Counted from the first letter of the stretch, positions 52,910 through 62,531 are shown. The stretch is 64,000 nt of DNA from an uncultured Lachnospira sp. (GCA_910587485.1 CAJUKN010000006.1:62001-126000), one strand, 5' to 3'. Notes: a model not told the origin generated them from the sequence alone. Program-made: numbers and translations.

Positions 52910-54181
52910 TTAAGCGTAATCATTGAACATCATTCCAGTATAAGCAGACAGATTATATGGGTCTGTCATGGTTCGATGTGGATTTTTATATGCAACAATT
53001 TTATTGTTGACATAATCCATAGGGTTCATAGCAATGGAATCTGCTTTTCTTTGAATTGATTTTTTAAACTCATTCAATTCACTAAAAACATTACTCATTA
53101 AACCATTGTGAGCAACATTTAAAACTTCGCTTTTATTCATGCTGATTGAACCATCTTGCTCGACGTGCATACCATTGTTATTTAATGTTGCTCTGTAGGC
53201 GTTGGTTATTCTTGAAAATTCGCGTTTTAGTCGTTCATTTCCAGAAAATTTCATGCTGTTATCTGTTGAAAATACAGATATCATGGTGTTGTAACCAGAA
53301 AGCAATTCATCAACTGTATCAACAATGGATTCATCATTTGTACTCAAACTGATTATTGCTGGATTGTCACCAGTAACATTATTCAGTTTAATAGAATACA
53401 AATTATTGTAATTCAAGTCGTTGCTATGTGAATATTTTTCATTGCCATTAATTGAAAAAATAGCATTTGCTGGATATTCACTTACATTATTTAATCCAAA
53501 GGTTTCTACCAACTCATCATTTTCTGATTCGATGGAAAAGATAACAGGTATTATGCCAGTGACACCCGTTGCTTCTGATTTGACAGATAAAGCTGTATTG
53601 CCAAGTTCATTGGTTATTACACTTGCATTAAGTCCAATATTCGAGCGATTCATAAGTCTTGCAATCTTATTTTGAATGTCCACATTGGTCTCTTTGTCTG
53701 AAATGCCAAATTCAAATTCGTAAGTCAAGTTATTAATGTCCAAATCAAATTTGTAAAATCCTTTTTTTAAAGATTTTTCATTAGGCTGCAAGAAATTTCC
53801 AGTATTTACTTGATTAGACGCAAGTTGTTTTACAGCAATTTCTAGTTGATTGGAATCAGAAGCAGAATTACCACCAGTATATACTGCACTGACAGCATCT
53901 GGGTTGCTTGATTGTGCGGATTTTTTATATGCCATCTGTCCGCTGGTTTCATCTGATAAATCTCTTGTGACATAAGTCAGCGCACGAGCATGTTCTTTTA
54001 AATCAATCGCATACTTTTGTGCGGCATTGGATATGTCTACTTTATATACAGGGGTCTGGCTGTTAGTTTTCACAACTTTACTGTAAGAATTTTTAAGTTG
54101 AGATTTTGTATGTGTATCATACTTCGCATTGACCCTATTTCCATATTGAGAAAGATAATAATTATATGCACCACTAATCAT
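52910..54181 (-). CDS. FliD-like flagellar cap protein
   Basis: About 423 residues. The C-terminal half follows the FliD pattern: a short domain with FSINGNEKYSHSNDL then YSIKLNNVTGDNPAIISL, IVDTVDELLSGYNTMISV, and the end NPMDYVNNKIVAYKNP. FliD caps the growing flagellum and helps flagellin fold. The N-terminal region (residues 1-110) is longer and more divergent than in classical FliD, and the protein may be a FliD paralogue. An ideal GGAGGTGA lies before ATG 54181; upstream GTG 54193 overlaps that site. No other flagellar gene is visible here. Confidence 0.6.
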   Translation of the reverse strand: MISGAYNYYLSQYGNRVNAKYDTHTKSQLKNSYSKVVKTNSQTPVYKVDISNAAQKYAIDLKEHARALTYVTRDLSDETSGQMAYKKSAQSSNPDAVSAVYTGGNSASDSNQLEIAVKQLASNQVNTGNFLQPNEKSLKKGFYKFDLDINNLTYEFEFGISDKETNVDIQNKIARLMNRSNIGLNASVITNELGNTALSVKSEATGVTGIIPVIFSIESENDELVETFGLNNVSEYPANAIFSINGNEKYSHSNDLNYNNLYSIKLNNVTGDNPAIISLSTNDESIVDTVDELLSGYNTMISVFSTDNSMKFSGNERLKREFSRITNAYRATLNNNGMHVEQDGSISMNKSEVLNVAHNGLMSNVFSELNEFKKSIQRKADSIAMNPMDYVNNKIVAYKNPHRTMTDPYNLSAYTGMMFNDYA

Positions 54182-54514
54182 TAAAACAGTCACCTCCTTG
54201 TCTGTTAATAATTCAAATAATTTAAAATTTCAGAAAATCCTTTTTCTGAATGGTGAAATCTAACTAGCCACTTTCACATTTTTAGTATATAATAAGCAGA
54301 AAAAAAAGTCACGTATTTTTTACCAATTTTAGTGATAAAAAGGGGGTTTTCCTTTTTATCTTATTCTTGCTGATTTTGGTAAACAGGGGTATAATACCTT
54401 TGTTTAAGCATGTGTTTTTATTCCTGCAAGCAATAAAATGCCACAAGGGTATAATATCTTGTTGTTTGCAACAGGTATTTGATTAAAACAAAACAAATTA
54501 ATTAGGAGAGAATA
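54182..54514. other. Divergent intergenic region
   Basis: About 330 bases. Contains the KtrA promoter (next entry) and a second GGGTATAAT box near 54447-54455 after CAAGCAATAAAATGCC. The two TATAAT boxes lie in similar words (GGGGTATAATACCTTTG and AGGGTATAATATCTTGT), which suggests tandem promoters by duplication. No promoter for the FliD-like gene stands out. Confidence 0.4.
54367..54395 (+). promoter_or_regulatory. Promoter upstream of the KtrA gene
   Basis: TTGCTG (54367-54372), 17-base spacer, TATAAT (54390-54395), about 120 bases before the start codon. Confidence 0.6.
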
Positions 54515-55165
54515 ATGAAATCGATATTAGTCATAGGAATGGGAAAATTTGGACATCATTTTGTCAATGAGTTGATAGCGGATGGCAATAATGAAGTGAT
54601 GATAATTGATAAAAATGAGTCACAAATTAGAGATATGTTTTCACTTGTCACAAGTGCAAGAGTGGGAGATTGTACAAATCCAGATGTGTTGAAATCATTA
54701 GGTGTGAAAAATTTTGATATTACCGTTGTATGTATTGGTGAGGATTTTCAAAATAGTCTTGAAGTAACAAGTATTGTAAAAGAAATGGGGGCGCCTTATG
54801 TAATTAGTATGGCAAGTAGAGATATTCATGCAAAGTTTCTTTTAAAAAATGGTGCAGATGAGGTTGTTTATCCAGATAGAGATATCGCAGTCAATCTTGC
54901 TGCAAAATGCAGTTCTAATAATGTATTTGATTATATTGCAGTTTCACAGGAATATTCTATTTATGAAATTTCTGTTTTAAAAGAATGGTGCGGAAAGACA
55001 ATCAAAGCTATCAATGTTCGTGCTGTGCATAATGTATATATTATAGCTATTGTAAACCATAAAGATGGATTAATCGTTATGCCCGGTCCGGATTATGTAT
55101 TTAAAGATACAGACCATATTAAGGTTTTGGGTAAAAAGAAAGATGTCAATAAATTGATAAATTAA
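54515..55165 (+). CDS. KtrA/TrkA-family potassium uptake regulatory subunit
   Basis: A 216-residue cytosolic RCK protein. An N-terminal Rossmann domain (ILVIGMGKFGHHFVNELI, IIDKNE near 31-36) binds NAD(H) or ATP/ADP; a C-terminal TrkA-C domain follows from about 140 (ISVLKEWCGKTIKAINVRA). It gates a membrane partner (KtrB/TrkH type) that is not in this window next to it, so the gene is an orphan here. AGGAGAG precedes the ATG. A strong hairpin follows the stop. It is a true RCK protein and not one of the glycan-locus modules. Confidence 0.88.
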   Translation: MKSILVIGMGKFGHHFVNELIADGNNEVMIIDKNESQIRDMFSLVTSARVGDCTNPDVLKSLGVKNFDITVVCIGEDFQNSLEVTSIVKEMGAPYVISMASRDIHAKFLLKNGADEVVYPDRDIAVNLAAKCSSNNVFDYIAVSQEYSIYEISVLKEWCGKTIKAINVRAVHNVYIIAIVNHKDGLIVMPGPDYVFKDTDHIKVLGKKKDVNKLIN

Positions 55166-55244
55166 TTTGTTTATCATTATTTTAAAATTTGTTATACAAT
55201 TATCAGAAATGTATATTTTAAAGATTTGCTTCTTACAGCAGCTG

Positions 55245-55274
55245 CCAAAGGGACATATAAGCATGTCCCTTTGG
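55245..55274. terminator. Bidirectional terminator-like hairpin
   Basis: Perfect 12-bp stem CCAAAGGGACAT/ATGTCCCTTTGG with a 6-base loop, between the KtrA gene and the convergent 53-residue gene. The tail is only moderately T-rich. Confidence 0.65.
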
Positions 55275-55323
55275 TTCATTGGCTATGAAAATAAAAATAT
55301 TACAATAGAACATATGATAAAAA

Positions 55324-55485
55324 TTATTTATAAGCTTCCTGCCAACGCGAAATCATCTCTATAGCTTCTTTTTCTGAGGATACCTTTGTGACAATAACAC
55401 CATCAAGATATATCTCATATACAGGGAATTTTCTAACTGTATCACCATGTGATACCATTACCTTATTCATTTTAACACGTTCCAT
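55324..55485 (-). CDS. Small 53-residue protein, unknown function
   Basis: A short minus-strand gene: MERVKMNKVMVSHGDTVRKF at the start, FPVYEIYLDGV in the middle and IEMISRWQEAYK at the end. AGGAGG lies 9-10 bases before the ATG at 55485 and the frame is clean. It is soluble and mixed charge, with a beta-strand then helix pattern like a small DUF domain. No family is recognised. The ribosome site, composition and position between a terminator-like hairpin and a promoter argue that it is real. Confidence 0.6.
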   Translation of the reverse strand: MERVKMNKVMVSHGDTVRKFPVYEIYLDGVIVTKVSSEKEAIEMISRWQEAYK

Positions 55486-55667
55486 TTGTGAAAACCTCCT
55501 AATAAACTAAAGAATTGCCACTCTTTAAAAGCAGCGGTTTTGTTAATGATTATGCGTCGACATACATGTTCAAATAACAACATGTTGTATTTTAGCACAT
55601 TCATATAAAAAAATAAATACCATATAATGTATTTAGTACTAAAGAACCATTTAATTTCCCAAATCTA

Positions 55668-55696
55668 TTGCAAAAAAGCAAATTTGGTTATATACT
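55668..55696 (+). promoter_or_regulatory. Promoter of the GGDEF gene
   Basis: TTGCAA (55668-55673), 17-base spacer, TATACT (55691-55696), 72 bases before the start codon. Confidence 0.6.
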
Positions 55697-55767
55697 GTAA
55701 TTGTGAAAAGCGCGGGATTGACGAAGGCGCATCGTCATTACAATGAAATATAATAATGGAGGGAATA

Positions 55768-57636
55768 ATGATTAATAATGACATGGGCAATATGGAGAAC
55801 CATATAGAAGTCATTTTGAATGGACAGCTCAGTGAGCGAAGAATGGTATCTTTTTTGGAAGAGTGCAAAATATTTGTTTCTAATAAAGCATTTGCAGCTT
55901 ATTTGGGACAGGACAATATGAGTGATAAGGACTTTCTTCAATATGTTCATCCTCAAGAGGTAGAGCAATTTAAGCAATTTATCAAAAAAGCGCTGGAAAA
56001 TGAATCAGAAGCAGTGTTTAAAATTATGAATGCAGAAGGAAAATATAAGAACAATCTGGTTAGAAAGGTTAGTAAAAAGAAGTTTGATGACTGGATTATT
56101 AATTCAAGTTTTGAATTTATTGATATTGAGGATTCTGTTGCTTTGTATGATAAGGCGTTGGAAAGTATTGATAAATTAAGAGTGGCATTAAGTTTGACAA
56201 ATGAATATGTCTACATTTATAACAAGGTGACCAATATTATAACAATATATAAATACGAACAATATCAACGTATTGAATTGTTTAATATGGATGTTGACGA
56301 ATGGAAGACATTTTTATTAGAAAAAAATTATGTTCCTAATGATGAAAAGGCTATGCTGGATTCGCTTGTGTTAGGTTTTAAGATGTATTTACAGCAATTT
56401 TCTGTTAAATTAAATACATCGATTCGTACAGATGGAGAAACAATGGAACCTGTTAAGTTCTTGGGCAGTATATATAATACGATAAATGAAGGCAGAATTG
56501 TGATAGGTAGAATTGTGCTTGATGAAGAAATTAGCCATGCAAACACAATTATGAATTTGATGGACGAATTACAGACAGATTCACTAACTGGCGTTTATAA
56601 TAAAAAGACTATAACAGAATATGCTAAAAAGAGGATTGCAGAGGAAAAAGAAAATCGTGTCATTATTGCAATATTAGATGTAGACCATTTTAAATCGGTA
56701 AATGATACATTTGGACATATGTATGGTGATACTGTTCTTGCCAGAGTTGGGCGAAAACTAAAAGAGGTCGTTGGCGAACAGGGCGTTGTAGGACGTATGG
56801 GTGGAGATGAGTTTATGATTATCTTTACTGGATTAAACGATGAGCAGCTTCTTAGAGGGATGCTTCGTGCTATCCGAACTCAAATTAAGTGGGAATTTGC
56901 AGAAGACTTTGAAAGTCTTTCTGTGACTTGTTCTATAGGTGCTTCTATATTTCCTACCAATGGAACAGAGTATGAGGACTTATTTCGCAAGGCGGATTGC
57001 TGTTTATATATTGCGAAAGAAAAAGGAAGAGACCGTTATGTCTTTTTTAGAGATGAACTTCATCGCACGTCGTATGAATCCACAGTGAATAAAAATGAAT
57101 TGAGTGCTTTTAAAAATACAAGAGAGATACGAGAGTTACAGTATGTGACAAAGTTTATGACAGGGGTTGTCAAGAATCCAGAGTTGGCGTTAAAGGATGC
57201 ATTTATACATATTTTCAATGCGTTTGGCATCGATAATATATCTATCTTTTATGGAGAAAAGATGGAAAAAATATATAGTTATGGACAGAATTTGCCAGAG
57301 TTTAAGGAAGCTTCATATATTAAACATCCAGAGTTTAAAAATCTCCTTATTCCTGAAGAAAATTATATTGAATTTGGATTTCTTAGAAAGGTAGAAGAAC
57401 GCGCGCCAGAGATTGCAAAACATATGGAAAATTTTGATGTATGTGCTTCTATTCAGTGTTTTTTAGGTACATTTGAAAATATGAATGGAATGGTAACATT
57501 TAATAAATGTAATTCAGAAGCACAGTGGGCTAATTATGAGATAGATTGCGCAGTGATTGTCTCATCATTGCTTAGCAGAATGAGCATTGAGGAAACACTT
57601 TTTAAAATAATTGATTTTTCAAAATTGGAAATATAG
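55768..57636 (+). CDS. GGDEF-domain diguanylate cyclase with sensor regions
   Basis: About 622 residues. An N-terminal PAS-like region (LNGQLSERRMVSFLEECKIF, near 15-100) is followed by a second sensor-like stretch, then a GGDEF domain from about 275 to 440 with DSLTGVYNKKTI, LDVDHFKSVND, FGHMYGD and an intact RMGGDEF. It should make cyclic di-GMP from GTP. A C-terminal GAF-like domain follows (about 460-620). No membrane segments, so it is cytosolic. Start at ATG 55768, 4 bases after GGAGGG; ATG 55756 contains that site. Cyclic di-GMP usually controls motility versus attachment, in keeping with the nearby surface and flagellar genes. Confidence 0.88.
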   Translation: MINNDMGNMENHIEVILNGQLSERRMVSFLEECKIFVSNKAFAAYLGQDNMSDKDFLQYVHPQEVEQFKQFIKKALENESEAVFKIMNAEGKYKNNLVRKVSKKKFDDWIINSSFEFIDIEDSVALYDKALESIDKLRVALSLTNEYVYIYNKVTNIITIYKYEQYQRIELFNMDVDEWKTFLLEKNYVPNDEKAMLDSLVLGFKMYLQQFSVKLNTSIRTDGETMEPVKFLGSIYNTINEGRIVIGRIVLDEEISHANTIMNLMDELQTDSLTGVYNKKTITEYAKKRIAEEKENRVIIAILDVDHFKSVNDTFGHMYGDTVLARVGRKLKEVVGEQGVVGRMGGDEFMIIFTGLNDEQLLRGMLRAIRTQIKWEFAEDFESLSVTCSIGASIFPTNGTEYEDLFRKADCCLYIAKEKGRDRYVFFRDELHRTSYESTVNKNELSAFKNTREIRELQYVTKFMTGVVKNPELALKDAFIHIFNAFGIDNISIFYGEKMEKIYSYGQNLPEFKEASYIKHPEFKNLLIPEENYIEFGFLRKVEERAPEIAKHMENFDVCASIQCFLGTFENMNGMVTFNKCNSEAQWANYEIDCAVIVSSLLSRMSIEETLFKIIDFSKLEI

Positions 57637-57708
57637 TAATGGCTGCCAAAGGGTTCTGTAAAGCAAGGAATCGAGGAAGTATGTTACCACTATATATTGA
57701 TAATATAA

Positions 57709-57737
57709 TTGACTTGATACTCTATATATTGTATAAT
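57709..57737 (+). promoter_or_regulatory. Promoter of nrdD
   Basis: TTGACT (57709-57714), 17-base spacer, TATAAT (57732-57737), 60 bases before the start codon. Near-consensus sigma-A type. Confidence 0.75.
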
Positions 57738-57797
57738 TAACCTCACTTACGATTGTTTAAAAATATAAAAAAGCAATATAGAAATGAGGATTAGTGT

Positions 57798-59960
57798 ATG
57801 AAGATAATTAAAAGGAGCGGTTCTGAGGTTACATTTGACATAGAAAAAATAGTTGCCGCTGTTGCTAAAGCGAACAATGAAGTTGCACATAATGAGAGAT
57901 TGTCCGACGAGCAAATTATGGTTATCAGTAAAAACATTGAGCAGATTTGCAAGGAGATGGGCAGGTCTTTAAGTGTAGAGGAAATACAGGATTTAGTTGA
58001 AAATCAGATAATGAATTTGAGAGCATTTGCGGTAGCAAGAAAGTATATAACATACCGCTACAAAAGAGCGCTTGTGCGTAAGTCCAATTCGACAGATGAA
58101 CAGATTTTAAGTTTGTTGGAGTGCAATAATGAGGAAGTAAAGCAGGAAAATTCCAATAAAAATCCGACAGTAAACAGTGTTCAAAGGGATTATATGGCAG
58201 GTGAAGTTAGCAAAGATATCACAAAACGCTTTCTTCTCCCACAAGATATCGTTGATGCACATGAACAAGGACTAATTCATTTTCATGATGCTGATTACTT
58301 TGCACAGCATATGCACAATTGTTGCCTTGTGAATCTTGATGATATGCTTCAAAATGGTACTGTTATCAGTGAAACAATGCTTGAAAAGCCGCATAGCTTT
58401 TCAACAGCTTGTAATATAGCAACACAGGCGATTGCACAGATAGCAAGTTCACAGTATGGCGGACAGAGCATTAGTCTTACGCATTTGGCTCCATTTGTTG
58501 ATATCAGCAGACAAAAATTTGTTCGTAAGGTGAGAGAAGAATTTAAGGCGACAGGTATTGATTATACAGAACAAAAGGTTCGAGAAGTAGCTGAATTACG
58601 AGTACGCGATGAGATTAAAAATGGTGTTCAGATGATTCAATATCAGGTTATTACACTGATGACTACAAATGGTCAAGCCCCTTTTGTAACCGTATTTATG
58701 TATTTGAACGAGGCACCAGAAGGGCAGACAAGAGATGATTTGGCATTAGTGATACAAGAGGTTTTAAAACAGCGTATACAAGGTGTAAAAAATGAACAGG
58801 GAGTATGGATAACACCAGCATTTCCAAAATTAATTTATGTACTTGAGGAGGACAATGTAAGAGAAGGCTCCAGATATTGGGAGTTGACAAAGCTTGCTGC
58901 AAAATGTACTGCAAAAAGAATGGTTCCTGATTATATATCAGAAAAGATGATGAAAGAATTAAAAGATGGCAATTGTTATCCTTGTATGGGGTGCAGGTCA
59001 TTTCTTACTGTATATAAAGATGAGCAGGACAAGCCTAAATTTTATGGCAGGTTTAATCAGGGCGTTGTCACAATTAATCTTGTTGATGTGGCGTTAAGCG
59101 CAGGCAAGGATATGGATAAGTTTTGGAACATACTAGATGAGCGATTAGACTTATGCAGGCGAGCATTGATGTGCAGGCATTATCGTTTAAAAGGTACACC
59201 TTCGGATGTGGCACCAATTCTTTGGCAAAATGGAGCATTGGCAAGGCTGAAAAAGGGAGAAACGATAGACAAGCTTCTCTATGGAGGCTACTCAACAATT
59301 TCACTTGGGTATGCGGGTTTGTGCGAGTGTGTAAAATATATGAAAGGCGTGTCTCATACACAAAAAGGGGGAACCGAATTTGCCCTTGAGGTTATGGAGT
59401 ATTTAAACAGCACATGTAAACAATGGGCAGCAGAAACGAATATTGATTTTAGTTTGTATGGTACACCATTGGAGTCAACGACTTACAAATTTGCAAAATG
59501 TTTACAAAAACGATTTGGAAAGATTCCAGATATAACTGATAGAAATTATATAACAAATAGTTATCATGTGCATGTTACTGAAAATATTGATGCCTTTGAG
59601 AAGTTAAAATTTGAAAGCCAATTTCAGCGACTTTCGCCCGGAGGTGCAATCAGTTATGTTGAAGTGCCTGATATGATGAATAATATTCCAGCAGTGCTTT
59701 CTGTTATGCAGTTTATTTATGAAAATATTATGTATGCAGAACTAAATACAAAAAGTGATTATTGTCAGGAATGTGGATATACAGGTCAGATTGAGATTAT
59801 AACAAATGAGGATGGCAAATTGGTTTGGGAATGTCCAAATTGTAAAAATCGCAATCAAGACAAGATGAATGTTGCAAGAAGGACATGCGGATATATAGGG
59901 ACGCAATTTTGGAATCAAGGGCGTACACAAGAGATAAAAGACAGAGTACTACATTTATAG
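57798..59960 (+). CDS. nrdD: Anaerobic ribonucleoside-triphosphate reductase
   Basis: A 720-residue class III ribonucleotide reductase, which makes dNTPs from NTPs without oxygen. An N-terminal ATP-cone (MKIIKRSGSEVTFDIEKIVA, residues 1-95) is followed by the 10-stranded barrel (HFHDADYFAQHMHNCCLVNL). A C-terminal zinc ribbon (CQECGYTG, CPNCKNRN) precedes the glycyl radical site RTCGYIG (Gly about 698). All key elements are present. Its activase NrdG does not follow; the next gene is thiC, so NrdG must be elsewhere. GAGG lies about 10 bases before the ATG. Confidence 0.96.
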   Translation: MKIIKRSGSEVTFDIEKIVAAVAKANNEVAHNERLSDEQIMVISKNIEQICKEMGRSLSVEEIQDLVENQIMNLRAFAVARKYITYRYKRALVRKSNSTDEQILSLLECNNEEVKQENSNKNPTVNSVQRDYMAGEVSKDITKRFLLPQDIVDAHEQGLIHFHDADYFAQHMHNCCLVNLDDMLQNGTVISETMLEKPHSFSTACNIATQAIAQIASSQYGGQSISLTHLAPFVDISRQKFVRKVREEFKATGIDYTEQKVREVAELRVRDEIKNGVQMIQYQVITLMTTNGQAPFVTVFMYLNEAPEGQTRDDLALVIQEVLKQRIQGVKNEQGVWITPAFPKLIYVLEEDNVREGSRYWELTKLAAKCTAKRMVPDYISEKMMKELKDGNCYPCMGCRSFLTVYKDEQDKPKFYGRFNQGVVTINLVDVALSAGKDMDKFWNILDERLDLCRRALMCRHYRLKGTPSDVAPILWQNGALARLKKGETIDKLLYGGYSTISLGYAGLCECVKYMKGVSHTQKGGTEFALEVMEYLNSTCKQWAAETNIDFSLYGTPLESTTYKFAKCLQKRFGKIPDITDRNYITNSYHVHVTENIDAFEKLKFESQFQRLSPGGAISYVEVPDMMNNIPAVLSVMQFIYENIMYAELNTKSDYCQECGYTGQIEIITNEDGKLVWECPNCKNRNQDKMNVARRTCGYIGTQFWNQGRTQEIKDRVLHL

Positions 59961-60061
59961 ATTTGTATGATTTGTATAATTGTGGTGTGAAAAATAAGTG
60001 TATTGATATGATTACATGATTATGTTTTAAAAAAGTTGAATGTTAAAGATAAATTAAATAT

Positions 60062-60150
60062 GCTGGGGAGCCTACTGTGTTCTATAGCAAATGGCTGAGA
60101 GGGAGCAATCCGACCCATATACCTGATGCGGATAATGCCGTCGTAGGAAG
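60062..60150 (+). ncRNA. TPP riboswitch (THI element)
   Basis: Contains the conserved TPP aptamer words GGCTGAGAGGG (about 60092), GACCC, ACCTGATGCGGATAATGCCG and CGTAGGAA in order and at normal spacing. It senses thiamine pyrophosphate. A terminator follows at 60196 and thiC at 60362, so high TPP should stop transcription. Confidence 0.95.
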
Positions 60151-60195
60151 AAAGAACATTTACTATATAAATAGATATATAGTTGATGAATTTTA

Positions 60196-60227
60196 CCGCA
60201 TATCAGAATAGAGATATGCGGTTTTTT
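60196..60227 (+). terminator. Riboswitch-controlled terminator upstream of thiC
   Basis: CCGCATATC/GATATGCGG 9-bp stem followed by six T, 46 bases after the TPP aptamer. Acts as the expression platform. The next 130 bases up to thiC hold no other clear element. Confidence 0.85.
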
Positions 60228-60361
60228 ATGCGCAAAGTACATAGAGAAAGCTATTGTTTTGCAATATACATTCAGCGTGGCAGCCGAAGGGGAAGTTCAA
60301 ATTTTTGTTTATTTTTAATATAAAAAATATATTTATAAGTTAAGAAAGGTAAGGTAACAGT

Positions 60362-61666
60362 ATGTATACAACACAAATGGATGCAGCAAGACAGGGAATT
60401 ATAACGCCAGAGATGAAAAAGGTTGCACAAAAGGAACACATGTTAGAGGAAGAGTTAAGGGCATTGATTGCACAAGGGCAAGTGATTATACCTGCTAATA
60501 AAAATCACAAATGTCTTGACCCTAATGGTATTGGTGAAAAACTACAGACAAAGATTAATGTCAATCTGGGAACATCAAGAGATTGTGTTGATATGGATAT
60601 GGAGATGAAAAAAGTCCAAAATGCTGTTGATATGGGTGTACATGCTATAATGGATTTGAGTTCATTTGGTGATACAAGAAAGTTTAGACAGAAACTTACA
60701 GCTGAATGTCCTGCAACATTAGGAACGGTGCCAATTTATGACGCAGTAGTATACTATCACAAAGCATTAAAAGAAATCACAACAAAAGAATGGCTTGATA
60801 TTGTTGAGATGCATGCTAAAGATGGCGTAGATTTTATGACCATTCATTGTGGAATTAACCGTTTAACAGCAAAACGCTTTAAAGAGGCAAAGCGCTTAAC
60901 GAATATTGTATCACGAGGTGGTTCAATTATATTTGCATGGATGGAAATGACAGGCAATGAAAATCCATTTTATGAGCATTATGATTGGATTCTTGATATA
61001 TGCAGAAAATATGATGTCACTATGAGTTTGGGCGATGCATGCAGACCGGGTTGTATTGCAGATGCTTCGGATATCTCCCAAATTGAAGAATTGGTAACAT
61101 TAGGAGAACTTACAAAAAGAGCATGGGAAAAAGATGTGCAAGTAATGATTGAAGGTCCCGGACATATGCCTTTAAATCAAATTCAAGCCAATATGGAAAT
61201 TCAAAAAACAATTTGTAAAGGCGCACCTTTTTATGTACTTGGACCACTAGTTACCGACGTAGCACCGGGATATGACCATATAACAGCAGCTATTGGAGGT
61301 GCTATAGCCGCTACCTATGGAGCTTCCTTTTTGTGCTATGTAACACCAGCAGAACATCTTAGACTGCCTGATTTAAATGATGTCAAAGAGGGAATTATTG
61401 CATCCAAAATAGCAGCACATGCGGCTGATATTGCAAAGGGTATACCGGGTGCAAAAGATTGGGATTATCAGATGAGTACTGCTAGAAAAAAACTGGATTG
61501 GGAAGAAATGTTTAATCTTGCTATAGACCCTGAAAAAGCAAGAAATTATAGAGAGTCTGCAGCTCCAGAAAAAGAAGATACCTGTTCAATGTGTGGAAAT
61601 TTCTGTGCCGTTAAAAATATGAATCGAATATTAGATGGTGAGATAGTAAGCATTTTTGATGAATAA
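60362..61666 (+). CDS. thiC: Phosphomethylpyrimidine synthase ThiC
   Basis: A 434-residue radical SAM-like enzyme that rearranges aminoimidazole ribotide to hydroxymethylpyrimidine phosphate in thiamine synthesis. It has the ThiC core (NVNLGTSRDCVD, MTIHCGINR, MIEGPGHMPLNQIQ, YVLGPLVTDVAPGYDHIT) and the C-terminal cluster motif CSMCGNFC (C-X2-C-X4-C). Length matches the shorter anaerobe form that lacks the plant/proteobacterial N-terminal extension. AAGGTAAGG precedes the ATG. Control by the TPP riboswitch upstream is clear. Confidence 0.97.
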   Translation: MYTTQMDAARQGIITPEMKKVAQKEHMLEEELRALIAQGQVIIPANKNHKCLDPNGIGEKLQTKINVNLGTSRDCVDMDMEMKKVQNAVDMGVHAIMDLSSFGDTRKFRQKLTAECPATLGTVPIYDAVVYYHKALKEITTKEWLDIVEMHAKDGVDFMTIHCGINRLTAKRFKEAKRLTNIVSRGGSIIFAWMEMTGNENPFYEHYDWILDICRKYDVTMSLGDACRPGCIADASDISQIEELVTLGELTKRAWEKDVQVMIEGPGHMPLNQIQANMEIQKTICKGAPFYVLGPLVTDVAPGYDHITAAIGGAIAATYGASFLCYVTPAEHLRLPDLNDVKEGIIASKIAAHAADIAKGIPGAKDWDYQMSTARKKLDWEEMFNLAIDPEKARNYRESAAPEKEDTCSMCGNFCAVKNMNRILDGEIVSIFDE

Positions 61667-61681
61667 ATAGTTTTTTTATTA

Positions 61682-61727
61682 TCCCTATGCTAGATATTAA
61701 TTTTTATCTAACATAGGGAATTTTTTT
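61682..61727. terminator. Bidirectional terminator after thiC
   Basis: A 14-bp stem (61682-61695 with 61706-61719, one mismatch) ending in seven T on the plus strand and A-rich flank on the other side. It serves thiC and the convergent PAP2 gene. Confidence 0.88.
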
Positions 61728-62391
61728 AGTGAATAGAAACAGTTTCTTTTTGACTATTAGGTGCTTTTTTATAATTTACAACATATATAAGAACATAAAG
61801 AATAATCATTAGCCCACATGCACCTATAACATCAATGACACAGTGCTGTTTGAGAAATAAGGTTGACATACATATCAATATACAAGTGATAAGAGAAAAA
61901 TATTTTATACTATAATGTTTTTTTAACGCTTCACATTTTGTCAAACTAATATGAACAGCTAATGAATTAAATACATGAATGCTTGGAAACACATTGGTTG
62001 GCGTGTCAGACATATATAAATATTTTACAATCGTTCCAAAAATATTGTTAGGCAGATTTTCAGGTCTTAATTGTACACCATTGGGATAGACCATACAGAT
62101 AAAAAGGCATAGAGACATTCCTATAATTAATGTCATACCAAATTGATGAAATTCTTTATCCGTTGCTTTAAATAGCATAAAAATACATGCTCCAAGTATG
62201 TAAAATACCCAAAAAATATAGGGGATAATAAAGTATTCACAAAATGGAATAAACTCGTCAATACGCCTGTTCAATATATGAACATCAGGTGTTGTCTCAT
62301 TAATACAGGCTTCAAGAATAAAAAACCAAGGAAGATATATTAAAATATATAATCCATATAATAGACGCTTTTTTTTAAAATGATTTTTCAT
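61726..62391 (-). CDS. PAP2-family membrane phosphatase
   Basis: About 221 residues with five to six membrane helices. The C-terminal half has the PAP2 signature VFPSIHVFNSL and LKQHCVIDVIGA (H and D of the third motif); the first motif (KX6RP) is weaker (GVQLRPENLP). Such enzymes remove phosphate from lipid pyrophosphates or phosphatidates at the membrane outer face, for example undecaprenyl pyrophosphate recycling or inositol-lipid synthesis. Start set at ATG 62391, 10 bases after AAAGG; ATG 62433 and 62409 are alternatives. Confidence 0.8.
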   Translation of the reverse strand: MKNHFKKKRLLYGLYILIYLPWFFILEACINETTPDVHILNRRIDEFIPFCEYFIIPYIFWVFYILGACIFMLFKATDKEFHQFGMTLIIGMSLCLFICMVYPNGVQLRPENLPNNIFGTIVKYLYMSDTPTNVFPSIHVFNSLAVHISLTKCEALKKHYSIKYFSLITCILICMSTLFLKQHCVIDVIGACGLMIILYVLIYVVNYKKAPNSQKETVSIH

Positions 62392-62473
62392 AATATTGTA
62401 ACCTTTCATTGTTTGATTTGTGTAAATATACAAGATATATGATTGAAAATTTCAATCGTGAGATTTATATCTA

Positions 62474-62531
62474 TGTGCTACTTGCTGCAAGCTTACAAGA
62501 ACTTTTAGTTCTTTGTGCAAAAGACAGCACA
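62474..62531. other. Candidate structured RNA/hairpin element
   Basis: Three nested helices: TGTGCT (62474)/AGCACA (62526), TTGC/GCAA, and AAGAAC/GTTCTT around a TTTTA loop. It lies upstream of the ABC promoter and behind the PAP2 start, so it could be in the PAP2 leader or an independent small RNA. No T-run on either strand. Confidence 0.3.

Noticed and set aside
54515..55165. KtrA as another copy of the glycan-locus Rossmann module
   Set aside because: It has a full RCK-N plus TrkA-C architecture and GxGxFG pattern of potassium-channel regulators, distinct from the locus modules.
60036..60064. TTGAAT-N17-TATGCT as the thiC promoter
   Set aside because: Its predicted transcript start would fall inside the first helix of the TPP aptamer, so the true promoter is probably further upstream.
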